A stretch of DNA of 5,022 nt, taken from the NCBI GenBank assembly GCA_023395675.1, contig JAEWYL010000276.1, positions 1-5,022 on the forward strand. The letters are read 5' to 3'. This document shows, one piece after another, positions 1 to 5,022 of the stretch. The notes under the pieces are model-generated. The model searched no databases. It saw only the letters and a program-made list of their open reading frames with translations, and had not been told where the DNA came from. Position numbers and translations under genes: made by a program. The stretch is from Chloroflexota bacterium (GTDB taxonomy: Bacteria > Chloroflexota > Anaerolineae > Anaerolineales > UBA4823). How positions within the stretch are numbered: the stretch's first letter is position 1; the number at the start of each line of letters is the position of its first letter.

Positions 1-166
1 TGCGCGATTTCCCCCACGCCGTGCGCAGCGCCGTGCTCGACTCCACCTACCCGCCCCAGGTGCACCTGTACGTGGAGATGGCGGCCAACGCCCAGCGCGC
101 CTTCCACGCCATCTTCGACCTGTGCGCCTCCGACCCCGGCTGCAGCGCCGCCTACCCCGACCTGGA
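1..166 (+). repeat. Near-identical DNA patches shared with the downstream paralog (partner about 1626-1791)
   Basis: Bases 1-44 match 1626-1669 with one mismatch, and bases 120-166 match 1745-1791 with one mismatch, both at an offset of 1625. A shorter match lies between them around the NAQRAF codons. Beyond base 167 the two copies diverge strongly through the lid region, with similarity returning around the acid motif (636-660 against 2258-2282). This shows that the two hydrolase genes are tandem duplicates. Selection on the protein alone would not be expected to preserve nearly all synonymous positions, so local gene conversion is plausible. Confidence 0.8.
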
Positions 167-848
167 AAACACGTTTTACAGCCTGATCCAGGAGCTGGAA
201 GCCGACCCGGCCACGGCGCTGCTGGGTCCGCGCGAGAACCTGCAGGCGCTGAAGCTGGATGAGACCCTGCTGATCGACCTGGCCTACGCGGGCCTGTACA
301 GCCGGGAGCGAGCCGGGCGAGTGCCCCAGCTGATCGCCTCCATCCGGAACGGCGACTACCAGGCCCTGGAGGACTGGCTGGATGAGCTGGGCGGTGAGCC
401 CGGCGCGGAAGGGATGCAGATGGCGGTGATGTGCTCGGAGGAGATCCCCTTCGGCCCGGCGGAAGCCGCCCTGGCCTCCACCGCCGGGCTGCACCCGACG
501 CTGGCGCAGCACTACCTGGGGAAAATCCAGTCGCGCTACGCCGTGTGCCAGGACTGGGGCCTGCCGCCGCCCGACCCGCGTGAGAACGAGCCGGTCGCCG
601 GCTCGATCCCGTCCCTGGTGCTCGCCGGCGGGCTGGACCCCATCACCCCGCCGGAGTGGGGCCGCATGGCGGCCGCCGGGCTGCAGGGCGCGTTATTCTA
701 TGAGTTTCCGCACGAGGGCCACTCGGTGCTGCGCGCCTCGCCCTGCGCGCTGTCGCTGGCGCTGGCGTTCTGGGAGAACCCCGCCGCCGCGCCCGACCCT
801 GCCTGCATCGCCTCCAGCCCCCCGGTGGCGTTCGACCTGCGCCCATGA
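1..848 (+). CDS. Secreted alpha/beta-hydrolase, TAP-like peptidase family, copy 1 (5' part missing)
   Basis: This is the C-terminal half of an alpha/beta-hydrolase. The reading frame is open from base 3 to the TGA at 846-848, and the true start lies before the window. The first codons align with residue 262 onward of the complete paralog immediately downstream, so the oxyanion-loop and nucleophile-serine regions are missing only because of the window edge. The acid residue is visible in LDPITPPEWG (Asp codon 636-638) and the catalytic histidine in EGHSV (His codon 720-722). Six cysteines match six in the paralog position for position, including LCASDPGC, AVCQDWG and the C-terminal pair around FWENP, which is typical of the TAP-like C-terminal domain. 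The family removes short peptides or single residues from peptide N-termini outside the cytoplasm. The exact substrate cannot be read here; an esterase or other hydrolase is the main alternative. It is probably cotranscribed with the next gene. Confidence 0.88.
   Translation, partial: RDFPHAVRSAVLDSTYPPQVHLYVEMAANAQRAFHAIFDLCASDPGCSAAYPDLENTFYSLIQELEADPATALLGPRENLQALKLDETLLIDLAYAGLYSRERAGRVPQLIASIRNGDYQALEDWLDELGGEPGAEGMQMAVMCSEEIPFGPAEAALASTAGLHPTLAQHYLGKIQSRYAVCQDWGLPPPDPRENEPVAGSIPSLVLAGGLDPITPPEWGRMAAAGLQGALFYEFPHEGHSVLRASPCALSLALAFWENPAAAPDPACIASSPPVAFDLRP
845..848 (+). promoter_or_regulatory. ATGA stop-start overlap between the two hydrolase genes
   Basis: The ATG of the second hydrolase shares bases with the TGA of the first. 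The 20 bases before it lack a purine-rich Shine-Dalgarno, so a ribosome terminating on copy 1 probably reinitiates here. This fixes the start of copy 2, which is independently supported by the signal peptide that begins immediately after it. Confidence 0.75.
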
Positions 849-2464
849 GCTCGTTTCCCTTCGTGCGCCGCCGCTTTTTCCTTATCATGGCGCTGCTGCT
901 GGCGGCCCTGGCCTGTAATATCCCCACCCCCACGCCCCCGGCGCCTGGCCCGACCGGCGCCCTCACGCAGGCGGCGCCCGGCGGGCCGCCTGCGCCCACG
1001 CCCAGCGCCGCGGCGGCAGCGACCACCGCAGCCCCTCCCCCCTCCCCCACCGCGCCCGCTTACCGGGCCGAGTTCGAGCCGGCCAGGTGCGATTTCGCCG
1101 TCCCCCAGGGCTACGCGCCGGAATGCGGCTACCTGAGCGTGCCGCAGGACCGCGCCCGCCCGGAGGCCGGGCGGGTCCGCCTGCACGTGGCGGTCTTCCG
1201 CAGCCGGGCCGCAGACCCCGCCCCCGACCCGCTGGTCTATCTCTCCGGCGGGCCGGGGAGCTCGGCCCTGGATTCCGCCGCCTACCTGTTCTCTTACGGC
1301 ATGGGCGCCGCGCTCGAACGCAGAGACCTGGTCCTCTTCGACCAGCGCGGCACGGGCCGCTCGCAGCCCCGGCTGGACTGCCCCGAGGCGCGCGAGCTGG
1401 AAGCCCTGCTGCTGGCGCGGGAGATTCCGGTGGAGGAGGAGACCCGGGCGGCGGTGGAGGCCTTCGGGCGCTGCCGCGCCCGGCTGGAGGCGGAGGGCGT
1501 GGACCTGGCGGCCTATCACAGCGCCGCCAGCGCCGCCGACCTGGAAGACCTGCGAAAAACCCTGGGCTATCCCCAGCTCAACCTGTACGCGGTCTCTTAC
1601 GGCACGCGCCTGGCCCTGACGCTGATGCGCGATTTCCCGCACGCCGTGCGCAGCGCCGTGCTCGACTCCGCTTACCCTCCGCAGGTGCACCTGTACACCG
1701 CGCTGGCGCCCAACGCCCAGCGCGCCTTTGACGTTTTCTTCGGCCTGTGCGCCTCCGATCCCGGCTGCAGCGCCGCCTACCCCGACCTGGAGGCGGTGTT
1801 CTACAATCTGGTGGAGGCATTGAACGCCAGCCCGCTCCCGGTGACCTTCACAGCCTACGGCGAGGAGCACCGAGCCCGGCTGGACGGCGGGCTGCTGGTG
1901 GACGTGCTCTTCACCGGGCTGTACAACCCTCAGGTGGCAGCCGCCATGCCGGCCATGATCTACGCCCTCAACCGCGGGGAGACCCGCCGCCTGCAGCCCC
2001 GGCTGGCCCTGTACCTGGACTCCTCCAGCGCCCTGGGGATGAATATGGCGGTGCAGTGTAATGAAGAGACCCCTTTCAGCCCGCCGCAGGAGGCCTACAC
2101 CCTGGCCCGGGACACGCACCCGGCGCTCTCGGCTTTCTTCCCCGACAGCGTGCAGCCCCTGTTCGCCGTCTGCCAGGATTGGGGGCTGGAGGCCCGGGCC
2201 GGGGAGAATGACCCGGTCACGGCGGAGACGCCTGCCCTGGTGCTGGCAGGCGAGTTCGACCCGATCACACCGCCCGAGTGGGGGCGGCTGGCGGCCGCCG
2301 GCCTGGCGCAGGCCGCCTTTTTCGAATTCCCCGCCCACGGGCACTGGGTGACGCGCTCCTCAGAATGCGCCCTCGCGCTGGCGCTGGCCTTCTGGGAGGC
2401 CCCCACCCTCCCGCCCGATCCAACCTGCACGCTGACCCCCGACCGGCTGGAGTTCGCGCGCTGA
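845..2464 (+). CDS. Lipoprotein alpha/beta-hydrolase, TAP-like peptidase family, copy 2
   Basis: This is a complete 539-aa hydrolase predicted to be lipid-anchored outside the cytoplasmic membrane. Residues 1-23 form a signal peptide (RRR, then a hydrophobic core) ending in a lipobox-like LAALAC with Cys24. Residues 25-72 are a Pro/Thr/Ala-rich linker. The catalytic domain follows, with oxyanion loop SGGPGSS (134-140), DQRGTGRS (167-173), nucleophile Ser251 in AVSYGT, acid Asp472 in EFDPITPPEWG and His500 in HGHWV. His500 is preferred over His498 because only the GH pair is conserved in the upstream paralog. This order fits the S33/tripeptidyl-aminopeptidase-like hydrolases with a TAP-like C-terminal domain. 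Ten cysteines beyond the lipid anchor could make five disulfides. The ATG overlaps the upstream stop and no Shine-Dalgarno is seen, so translation is probably coupled. The fold and lipoprotein calls are firm; the peptidase specificity is family inference. Confidence 0.92.
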   Translation: MSSFPFVRRRFFLIMALLLAALACNIPTPTPPAPGPTGALTQAAPGGPPAPTPSAAAAATTAAPPPSPTAPAYRAEFEPARCDFAVPQGYAPECGYLSVPQDRARPEAGRVRLHVAVFRSRAADPAPDPLVYLSGGPGSSALDSAAYLFSYGMGAALERRDLVLFDQRGTGRSQPRLDCPEARELEALLLAREIPVEEETRAAVEAFGRCRARLEAEGVDLAAYHSAASAADLEDLRKTLGYPQLNLYAVSYGTRLALTLMRDFPHAVRSAVLDSAYPPQVHLYTALAPNAQRAFDVFFGLCASDPGCSAAYPDLEAVFYNLVEALNASPLPVTFTAYGEEHRARLDGGLLVDVLFTGLYNPQVAAAMPAMIYALNRGETRRLQPRLALYLDSSSALGMNMAVQCNEETPFSPPQEAYTLARDTHPALSAFFPDSVQPLFAVCQDWGLEARAGENDPVTAETPALVLAGEFDPITPPEWGRLAAAGLAQAAFFEFPAHGHWVTRSSECALALALAFWEAPTLPPDPTCTLTPDRLEFAR

Positions 2465-2539
2465 ACCGGGAGGGCTCAATTTCGTGCATTCGCTGAACCC
2501 CACAGTCTTGTTAGTTAGGGCACCCACTCGCAACATCAC

Positions 2540-2568
2540 TTGACTATACTATTCTGGCGTTATAAAAT
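2540..2568 (+). promoter_or_regulatory. Sigma-70-type promoter for the four-gene operon
   Basis: A -35 box TTGACT (2540-2545, five of six consensus bases) is followed by a 17-nt spacer and a -10 box TAAAAT (2563-2568, five of six). An overlapping TATAAA at 2561-2566 is a less well spaced alternative. The stretch is clearly richer in A and T than the flanking genes. Transcription would begin near 2575, giving a leader of about 48 nt before the ATG at 2623. That makes the in-frame TTG at 2578 an unlikely start. The call rests on sequence match and position only. Confidence 0.65.
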
Positions 2569-2581
2569 GTTGCTTGATTGT

Positions 2582-2595
2582 CCGATTATTATCGG
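2582..2595. promoter_or_regulatory. Small palindrome in the predicted leader, possible operator
   Basis: CCGAT-TATT-ATCGG is a perfect 5-bp inverted repeat with a 4-nt centre, flanked by GATT (2576-2579) and AATC (2600-2603), which extend the symmetry imperfectly. It sits at about +8 to +21 relative to the predicted transcription start, where a bound repressor could block elongation or initiation. It is too short to act as a convincing terminator, and a symmetry of this size can occur by chance. Confidence 0.25.
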
Positions 2596-2622
2596 TTGGA
2601 ATCATATTTCTCGAGCGCGGAT

Positions 2623-2877
2623 ATGGATAAAGACCAGAAGATCTGGCAGGAATGGGCACGCAAGTTGCACGCCTGGGGAGTGCAGGGATGGGCTGCCTCG
2701 CTCCTGGAGGCTGCCGGCCCGCTCACCCTGCTGGGCGCACAGCTCATCTACCTGGGCCAACCTGTCCTGCGCGCGGTTTTTCCGGACCCCAGGCTCCAGG
2801 CGCTGGCAGGCCTGCTGGAAGACCCGGAGCGCGCCCAGGCATTCGCCGCATTCTTAAGGGAGGGACCCGCCGCGTGA
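2623..2877 (+). CDS. Small protein of unknown function, first gene of the operon (84 aa)
   Basis: I do not recognise a named family. The protein has a charged, Trp-rich N-terminus (residues 1-23, with Trp8, Trp11, Trp18 and Trp23). A moderately hydrophobic stretch with Gly and Pro follows at about 27-53 (LLEAAGPLTLLGAQLIYLGQ). It ends in a helical acidic/Ala/Leu tail containing LLEDPERAQAF. The middle could be a membrane-associated or single membrane-spanning helix, but the prolines at 33 and 47 make this uncertain. The ATG at 2623 is chosen over the in-frame TTG at 2578 because the TTG lies almost at the predicted transcription start. The ATG has only a weak GAG at 2613-2615 as a ribosome site. 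Its stop overlaps the start of the next gene (GTGA, 2874-2877), so it probably works with the membrane proteins downstream. Confidence 0.75.
   Translation: MDKDQKIWQEWARKLHAWGVQGWAASLLEAAGPLTLLGAQLIYLGQPVLRAVFPDPRLQALAGLLEDPERAQAFAAFLREGPAA
2859..2863 (+). promoter_or_regulatory. Ribosome binding site that fixes the GTG start at 2874
   Basis: GGAGG lies within a longer purine run (AAGGGAGGGA) and is separated by 10 nt from the GTG at 2874-2876, which overlaps the upstream TGA. It supports this GTG over the much earlier in-frame ATG at 2652. That earlier start would place most of the 84-aa gene in a double-coding overlap and add a proline/arginine-rich extension ahead of the membrane helix. 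Confidence 0.7.
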
Positions 2878-3617
2878 ACCTCACCGCTCTGCTCAGTCCA
2901 AATATCCTGGGACTGATTTTTGTCCTCATCTTTTTCCTGCTCATCGTCATCTTTGCCCTGCTGGGGCGCAACCGGGCGGGCCGCAGCCTGCGGGAGATCG
3001 CCGCGTTCGAGCGTCTGAGCCGCTCCATCGGCCTGGCGGTTGAAGCGGGCTCCCGCCTGCACATTTCCCTCGGCTGGGGGAGCGTCTACGGCCTGCGCGG
3101 GATGTCCGGGCTGACGGGCCTGAGCGTGCTGGAGCGCATCGCCCGCCAGGCGGCCGTCTCCGACCGGCCCCCGATCGCCAGCGCGGGGAACGCCGAGCTG
3201 GCCTTGATGGCCCGGGATATCCAGCAGGCCGCGGGCCAGCCGGGCCGCGAGTCCGCCCAGCTGACCGGCGTGACCGCCTTCTCCTACGCAGCCGGCGTTC
3301 TGCCCATCGTCAGCGATGAAGACGTCTCGGCTCAACTGCTCGCCGGGCATTTCGGCAGCGAGGCCGCCCTGATCGCCTCTGCGGCGGAGGAGCGCGGCGC
3401 GCTGACCGTGGCCGGCAGCGACAACCTGGCGGGCCAGGCGGTGCTCTATGCCGCCGCCGGAGAGCCGCTGATCGGGGAGGAGCTGTACGCCTCCGGCGCT
3501 TACCTGGGCGCGGGCCTGTTCCACAGCGCCAGCCTGCGCGTCCAGGACGTCCTGCGCTGGCTGCTGGTCCTGGGGATCCTGGCCGGCGCGGTTTTGAAAC
3601 TATTGGGGGTGCTGTGA
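2874..3617 (+). CDS. Membrane-anchored DUF6754-like protein of unknown function
   Basis: This 247-aa protein starts at GTG 2874. Residues 11-31 form a hydrophobic helix followed by a basic stretch (GRNRAGRSLR), which under the positive-inside rule places the following domain in the cytoplasm. The soluble part, about 38-222, includes VEAGSRLHISLG (56-67), GLSVLERIARQAAVSDRPP (82-100), FSYAAGVLP (136-144), FGSEAALIA (160-168), GSDNLAGQAVLYA (181-193) and GEPLIGEELYASGAYLG (196-212). A second hydrophobic segment (about 229-247) ends the protein. From memory this layout resembles the DUF6754 group of uncharacterised bacterial proteins; no search was run. No classical catalytic triad or nucleotide-binding loop is evident. 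The Gly-rich, Asp/Glu-containing motifs could bind a ligand or partner. GTGA overlaps join it to both neighbours, suggesting stoichiometric expression and a shared complex. Confidence 0.85.
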   Translation: MNLTALLSPNILGLIFVLIFFLLIVIFALLGRNRAGRSLREIAAFERLSRSIGLAVEAGSRLHISLGWGSVYGLRGMSGLTGLSVLERIARQAAVSDRPPIASAGNAELALMARDIQQAAGQPGRESAQLTGVTAFSYAAGVLPIVSDEDVSAQLLAGHFGSEAALIASAAEERGALTVAGSDNLAGQAVLYAAAGEPLIGEELYASGAYLGAGLFHSASLRVQDVLRWLLVLGILAGAVLKLLGVL

Positions 3618-4252
3618 GAAACCTGTTCCGTGCCCCTCTCTCGACCGCGGTGGCGGTCGTCTCCGGCCTGATCGTCCTGCTGGGCTATTTTCTGGACGTC
3701 CCCCTGCTCGACAACCTGCGCCAGCTCTTCCTACGCTGGTTTGTGGTGCTGGCGGCGGCCGCCCTGCTGGTCGGGGTCGCCAACCTGGCCCTGGTGCACC
3801 TGGGAAAGCTCTCCAACGGGCGGCAGGGCGGCTTTTACAGCCTGGTCCTGCTGGTCTCCCTGGCCGCCACCCTGGCGCTGGGGCTGCTGTTTGGCCCGAC
3901 CTCCGGCTGGTCCCAGTGGATTTTTAATTACATTCAAGTGCCGATCGAATCCAGCCTGATGGCGGTGCTGGCTGCGGTGCTGGTCTTCGCCGCGGCGCGC
4001 CTCTTCCATTCTCGCCTGACCCTGTTCTCGGTGATCTTCCTGATCAGCGCCCTGGTAGTCCTGCTGGGCACGGCCCCCCTGCTGGGGGTTGAGTTCGGCT
4101 GGCTGCACGGCGAAAACGGGCTGCGGGCCTGGCTGCAGGGCCTGATGGCTGTGGCCGGGGCGCGCGGCCTGCTGCTGGGCATCGCTCTGGGCACCATCGC
4201 CGCCGGCCTGCGCCACCTGATGGGCGCCGACCGGCCTTACGGGGGAGGCTGA
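3614..4252 (+). CDS. Six-helix integral membrane protein of unknown function
   Basis: This 212-aa hydrophobic protein has six likely membrane helices near residues 9-27, 41-63, 74-93, 113-131, 136-157 and 175-199. Charge distribution is consistent with both termini inside: MRNLFR, the GKLSNGRQ loop (64-71), ARLFHSR (128-134) and the RHLMGADRPYG tail (200-210) are basic, while the predicted outside loops are neutral or acidic. I see no transporter signature, ATP-binding site or conserved charged residue inside a helix that would name a substrate. The GTG start at 3614 overlaps the upstream stop (GTGA), and the G-run at 3605-3609 offers only a weak ribosome site, so coupling is likely. The next in-frame ATG is residue 116, inside the fourth helix. 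A scaffold or channel partner for the DUF6754-like protein is a reasonable guess, not a demonstrated role. Confidence 0.85.
   Translation: MRNLFRAPLSTAVAVVSGLIVLLGYFLDVPLLDNLRQLFLRWFVVLAAAALLVGVANLALVHLGKLSNGRQGGFYSLVLLVSLAATLALGLLFGPTSGWSQWIFNYIQVPIESSLMAVLAAVLVFAAARLFHSRLTLFSVIFLISALVVLLGTAPLLGVEFGWLHGENGLRAWLQGLMAVAGARGLLLGIALGTIAAGLRHLMGADRPYGGG
4241..4248 (+). promoter_or_regulatory. Strong ribosome binding site for the zinc-ribbon gene
   Basis: GGGGGAGG ends 6 nt before the ATG at 4255 and lies inside the last codons of the preceding membrane-protein gene. It is the best placed Shine-Dalgarno in the window and fixes the start of the zinc-ribbon protein, whose first cysteine follows five residues later. 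Confidence 0.8.
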
Positions 4253-4254
4253 AC

Positions 4255-5022
4255 ATGGATGAAATTCGCTGCCCCATGTGCGGGAAACCCAATCCCGCCG
4301 ACCGGGATGAATGCCTGCACTGCGGCGCCCGCCTGAAGCCCCTCTTCGCCCAATCCGGGGAGGATGCCGGCCGGCCCCCGCAGGAAAGCGCCCCTTCCCC
4401 CGCAGACGAACCGGAGGGCGAGGCCACCCTGCCGCCCATGCCCGAGGGTGAAATCCCCGACTGGCTGCAGGCGCTGCGTCCCGAAGGAGAGGACGCGGGC
4501 CCGGCCGCGGAAGATGAAGGCGAGGCGGTTCTCGGAGAGACCGAGCTGCCCGACTGGCTGAAGGAACCTTCCCCCGCGGAGAACACGCTGGGGGAGGAAC
4601 CGGACCTGTCCGGAACCGAGGGCGGCCTGCCCGACTGGCCCTTCCTCTCGGCGAAGCCGGACGAAGGCGGGACGGATCCTGGGCCGGAACCCGGGGCTCA
4701 GCCCGGGTCGGAACCCGAGCCTGAAGCGCCCGAGGCGGCGAGCGAGGGCGAGCTGCCCGACTGGCTGCTGGAGCCTTCCCCCGCAGAGAGCGCCCTGGAC
4801 GAGGAACCGGACCTGTCCGGAGCCGAGGGCGGCCTGCCCGACTGGCCCTTCCTCTCGGCGAAGCCGGACGAAGGCGGGACGGATCCCGGGGCTCAGCCCG
4901 GGCCGGAACCCGAGCCTGAGGCGCCCGAGGCGGCGAGCGAGGCCGAGCTGCCCGACTGGCTGCTGGAGCCCTCCCCCGCAGAGAGCGCCCTGGAGGAGGA
5001 ACCGGACCTGTCCGGAGCCGAG
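4255..5022 (+). CDS. Zinc-ribbon protein with acidic PDW-repeat tail (3' end missing)
   Basis: The frame is open for 256 codons and runs off the window. Residues 6-23 form a compact zinc ribbon, CPMC (6-9) and CLHC (20-23), with Cys pairs ten residues apart. From about residue 35 the chain is rich in Glu, Pro, Gly, Ala and Asp, looks disordered and strongly acidic, and contains six Pro-Asp-Trp motifs with Trp at 70, 101, 128, 170, 197 and 235. They are of two kinds, (L/I)PDWL and LPDWPFLSA, which alternate from residue 97 onward. The reduced-Cys zinc site suggests a cytoplasmic location. The gene starts 2 nt after the six-helix protein gene, so the two are probably made together. The tail may serve as a docking array for a repeated partner domain, which is inference. 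The rest of the protein, perhaps including a folded or membrane C-terminal domain, is not visible. Confidence 0.85.
   Translation, partial: MDEIRCPMCGKPNPADRDECLHCGARLKPLFAQSGEDAGRPPQESAPSPADEPEGEATLPPMPEGEIPDWLQALRPEGEDAGPAAEDEGEAVLGETELPDWLKEPSPAENTLGEEPDLSGTEGGLPDWPFLSAKPDEGGTDPGPEPGAQPGSEPEPEAPEAASEGELPDWLLEPSPAESALDEEPDLSGAEGGLPDWPFLSAKPDEGGTDPGAQPGPEPEPEAPEAASEAELPDWLLEPSPAESALEEEPDLSGAE
4543..5022 (+). repeat. In-frame tandem repeat coding for paired PDW motifs (about 2.4 units visible)
   Basis: Unit 1 is 4543-4749 (207 nt, 69 codons), unit 2 is 4750-4944 (195 nt, 65 codons), and unit 3 starts at 4945 and is cut by the window end. Units 1 and 2 differ in length by four codons, an extra Gly-Pro-Glu-Pro in unit 1. 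The 87-base stretches 4594-4680 and 4801-4887 differ at two positions. The first 78 bases of units 2 and 3 also differ at two positions, while the same start of unit 1 is more diverged. This is the pattern of an array that expands in the interior and decays at its edge. All units keep the reading frame. Confidence 0.92.

Noticed and set aside
698..2344. A 548-codon open frame on the minus strand
   Set aside because: It lies antisense to the well-supported hydrolase genes, has a Gly/Arg/Gln/Ala-rich composition without a recognisable domain, and arises because GC-rich codon use leaves few stops on the opposite strand.
2459..2499. Direct repeat CGCTGAACC at 2459-2467 and 2491-2499
   Set aside because: Nine bases with no flanking similarity are compatible with chance, and the first copy lies partly in the stop-codon region of the hydrolase.
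2465..2539. Transcription terminator after the hydrolase genes
   Set aside because: I looked for a GC-rich hairpin followed by a T-run and found none. Termination here, if it occurs, is not of the simple intrinsic type.
2578..2622. TTG start at 2578 for the small first gene of the operon
   Set aside because: It sits only about 3 nt after the predicted transcription start and has no ribosome site; the ATG at 2623 fits better. It would become possible again if transcription starts further upstream.
2652..2873. N-terminal extension of the DUF6754-like gene from an ATG at 2652
   Set aside because: The extension is Pro/Arg/Gly-rich, overlaps the 84-aa gene in another frame, and precedes a normal membrane helix. 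The GTG at 2874 has a good ribosome site.
2748..3524. A 258-codon open frame on the minus strand
   Set aside because: It mirrors the DUF6754-like gene, has low-complexity Gln/Gly/Ala/Arg composition, and would conflict with the coupled + strand operon.
4543..5022. CRISPR-like array
   Set aside because: The repeats are contiguous, about 200 nt long, in frame and coding, without unique spacers; they are a protein repeat.

Overview
The window is GC-rich, and every gene I can support lies on the + strand. Several traits suggest a member of the Chloroflexota, probably Anaerolineae: a lipoprotein with a Pro/Thr/Ala-rich linker after the lipobox, a membrane protein resembling the DUF6754 group, and an acidic zinc-ribbon protein with repeated Pro-Asp-Trp motifs. 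This placement is an inference from protein style. No rRNA or marker gene is present.

Region 1 (1-2464) holds two tandem paralogous secreted alpha/beta-hydrolases of the tripeptidyl-aminopeptidase-like (TAP-like, S33-type) group. The first has lost its 5' part at the window edge. The second is complete at 539 aa, carries a lipoprotein signal, and overlaps the first by ATGA (845-848). Active-site elements and cysteines are conserved between the copies, while the lid region differs. They probably release short peptides or single residues from exogenous peptides at the cell surface.

Region 2 (2465-2622) is a short intergenic stretch with no recognisable terminator. It becomes AT-rich towards its 3' end and carries a good sigma-70-type promoter (TTGACT, 17 nt, TAAAAT) followed by a small palindrome in the predicted leader.

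Region 3 (2623-5022) is a tightly packed four-gene operon: an 84-aa protein of unknown function, a 247-aa DUF6754-like protein with a membrane segment at each end, a 212-aa six-helix membrane protein, and a zinc-ribbon protein whose acidic, apparently disordered tail contains a tandem repeat running off the window end. The genes overlap by GTGA twice and are then separated by only 2 nt. Predicted topology places the DUF6754-like domain and the zinc ribbon in the cytoplasm, so the products could form a membrane-anchored assembly with a cytoplasmic PDW-motif tail. No function is established from the sequence. This operon is the most interesting part of the window.
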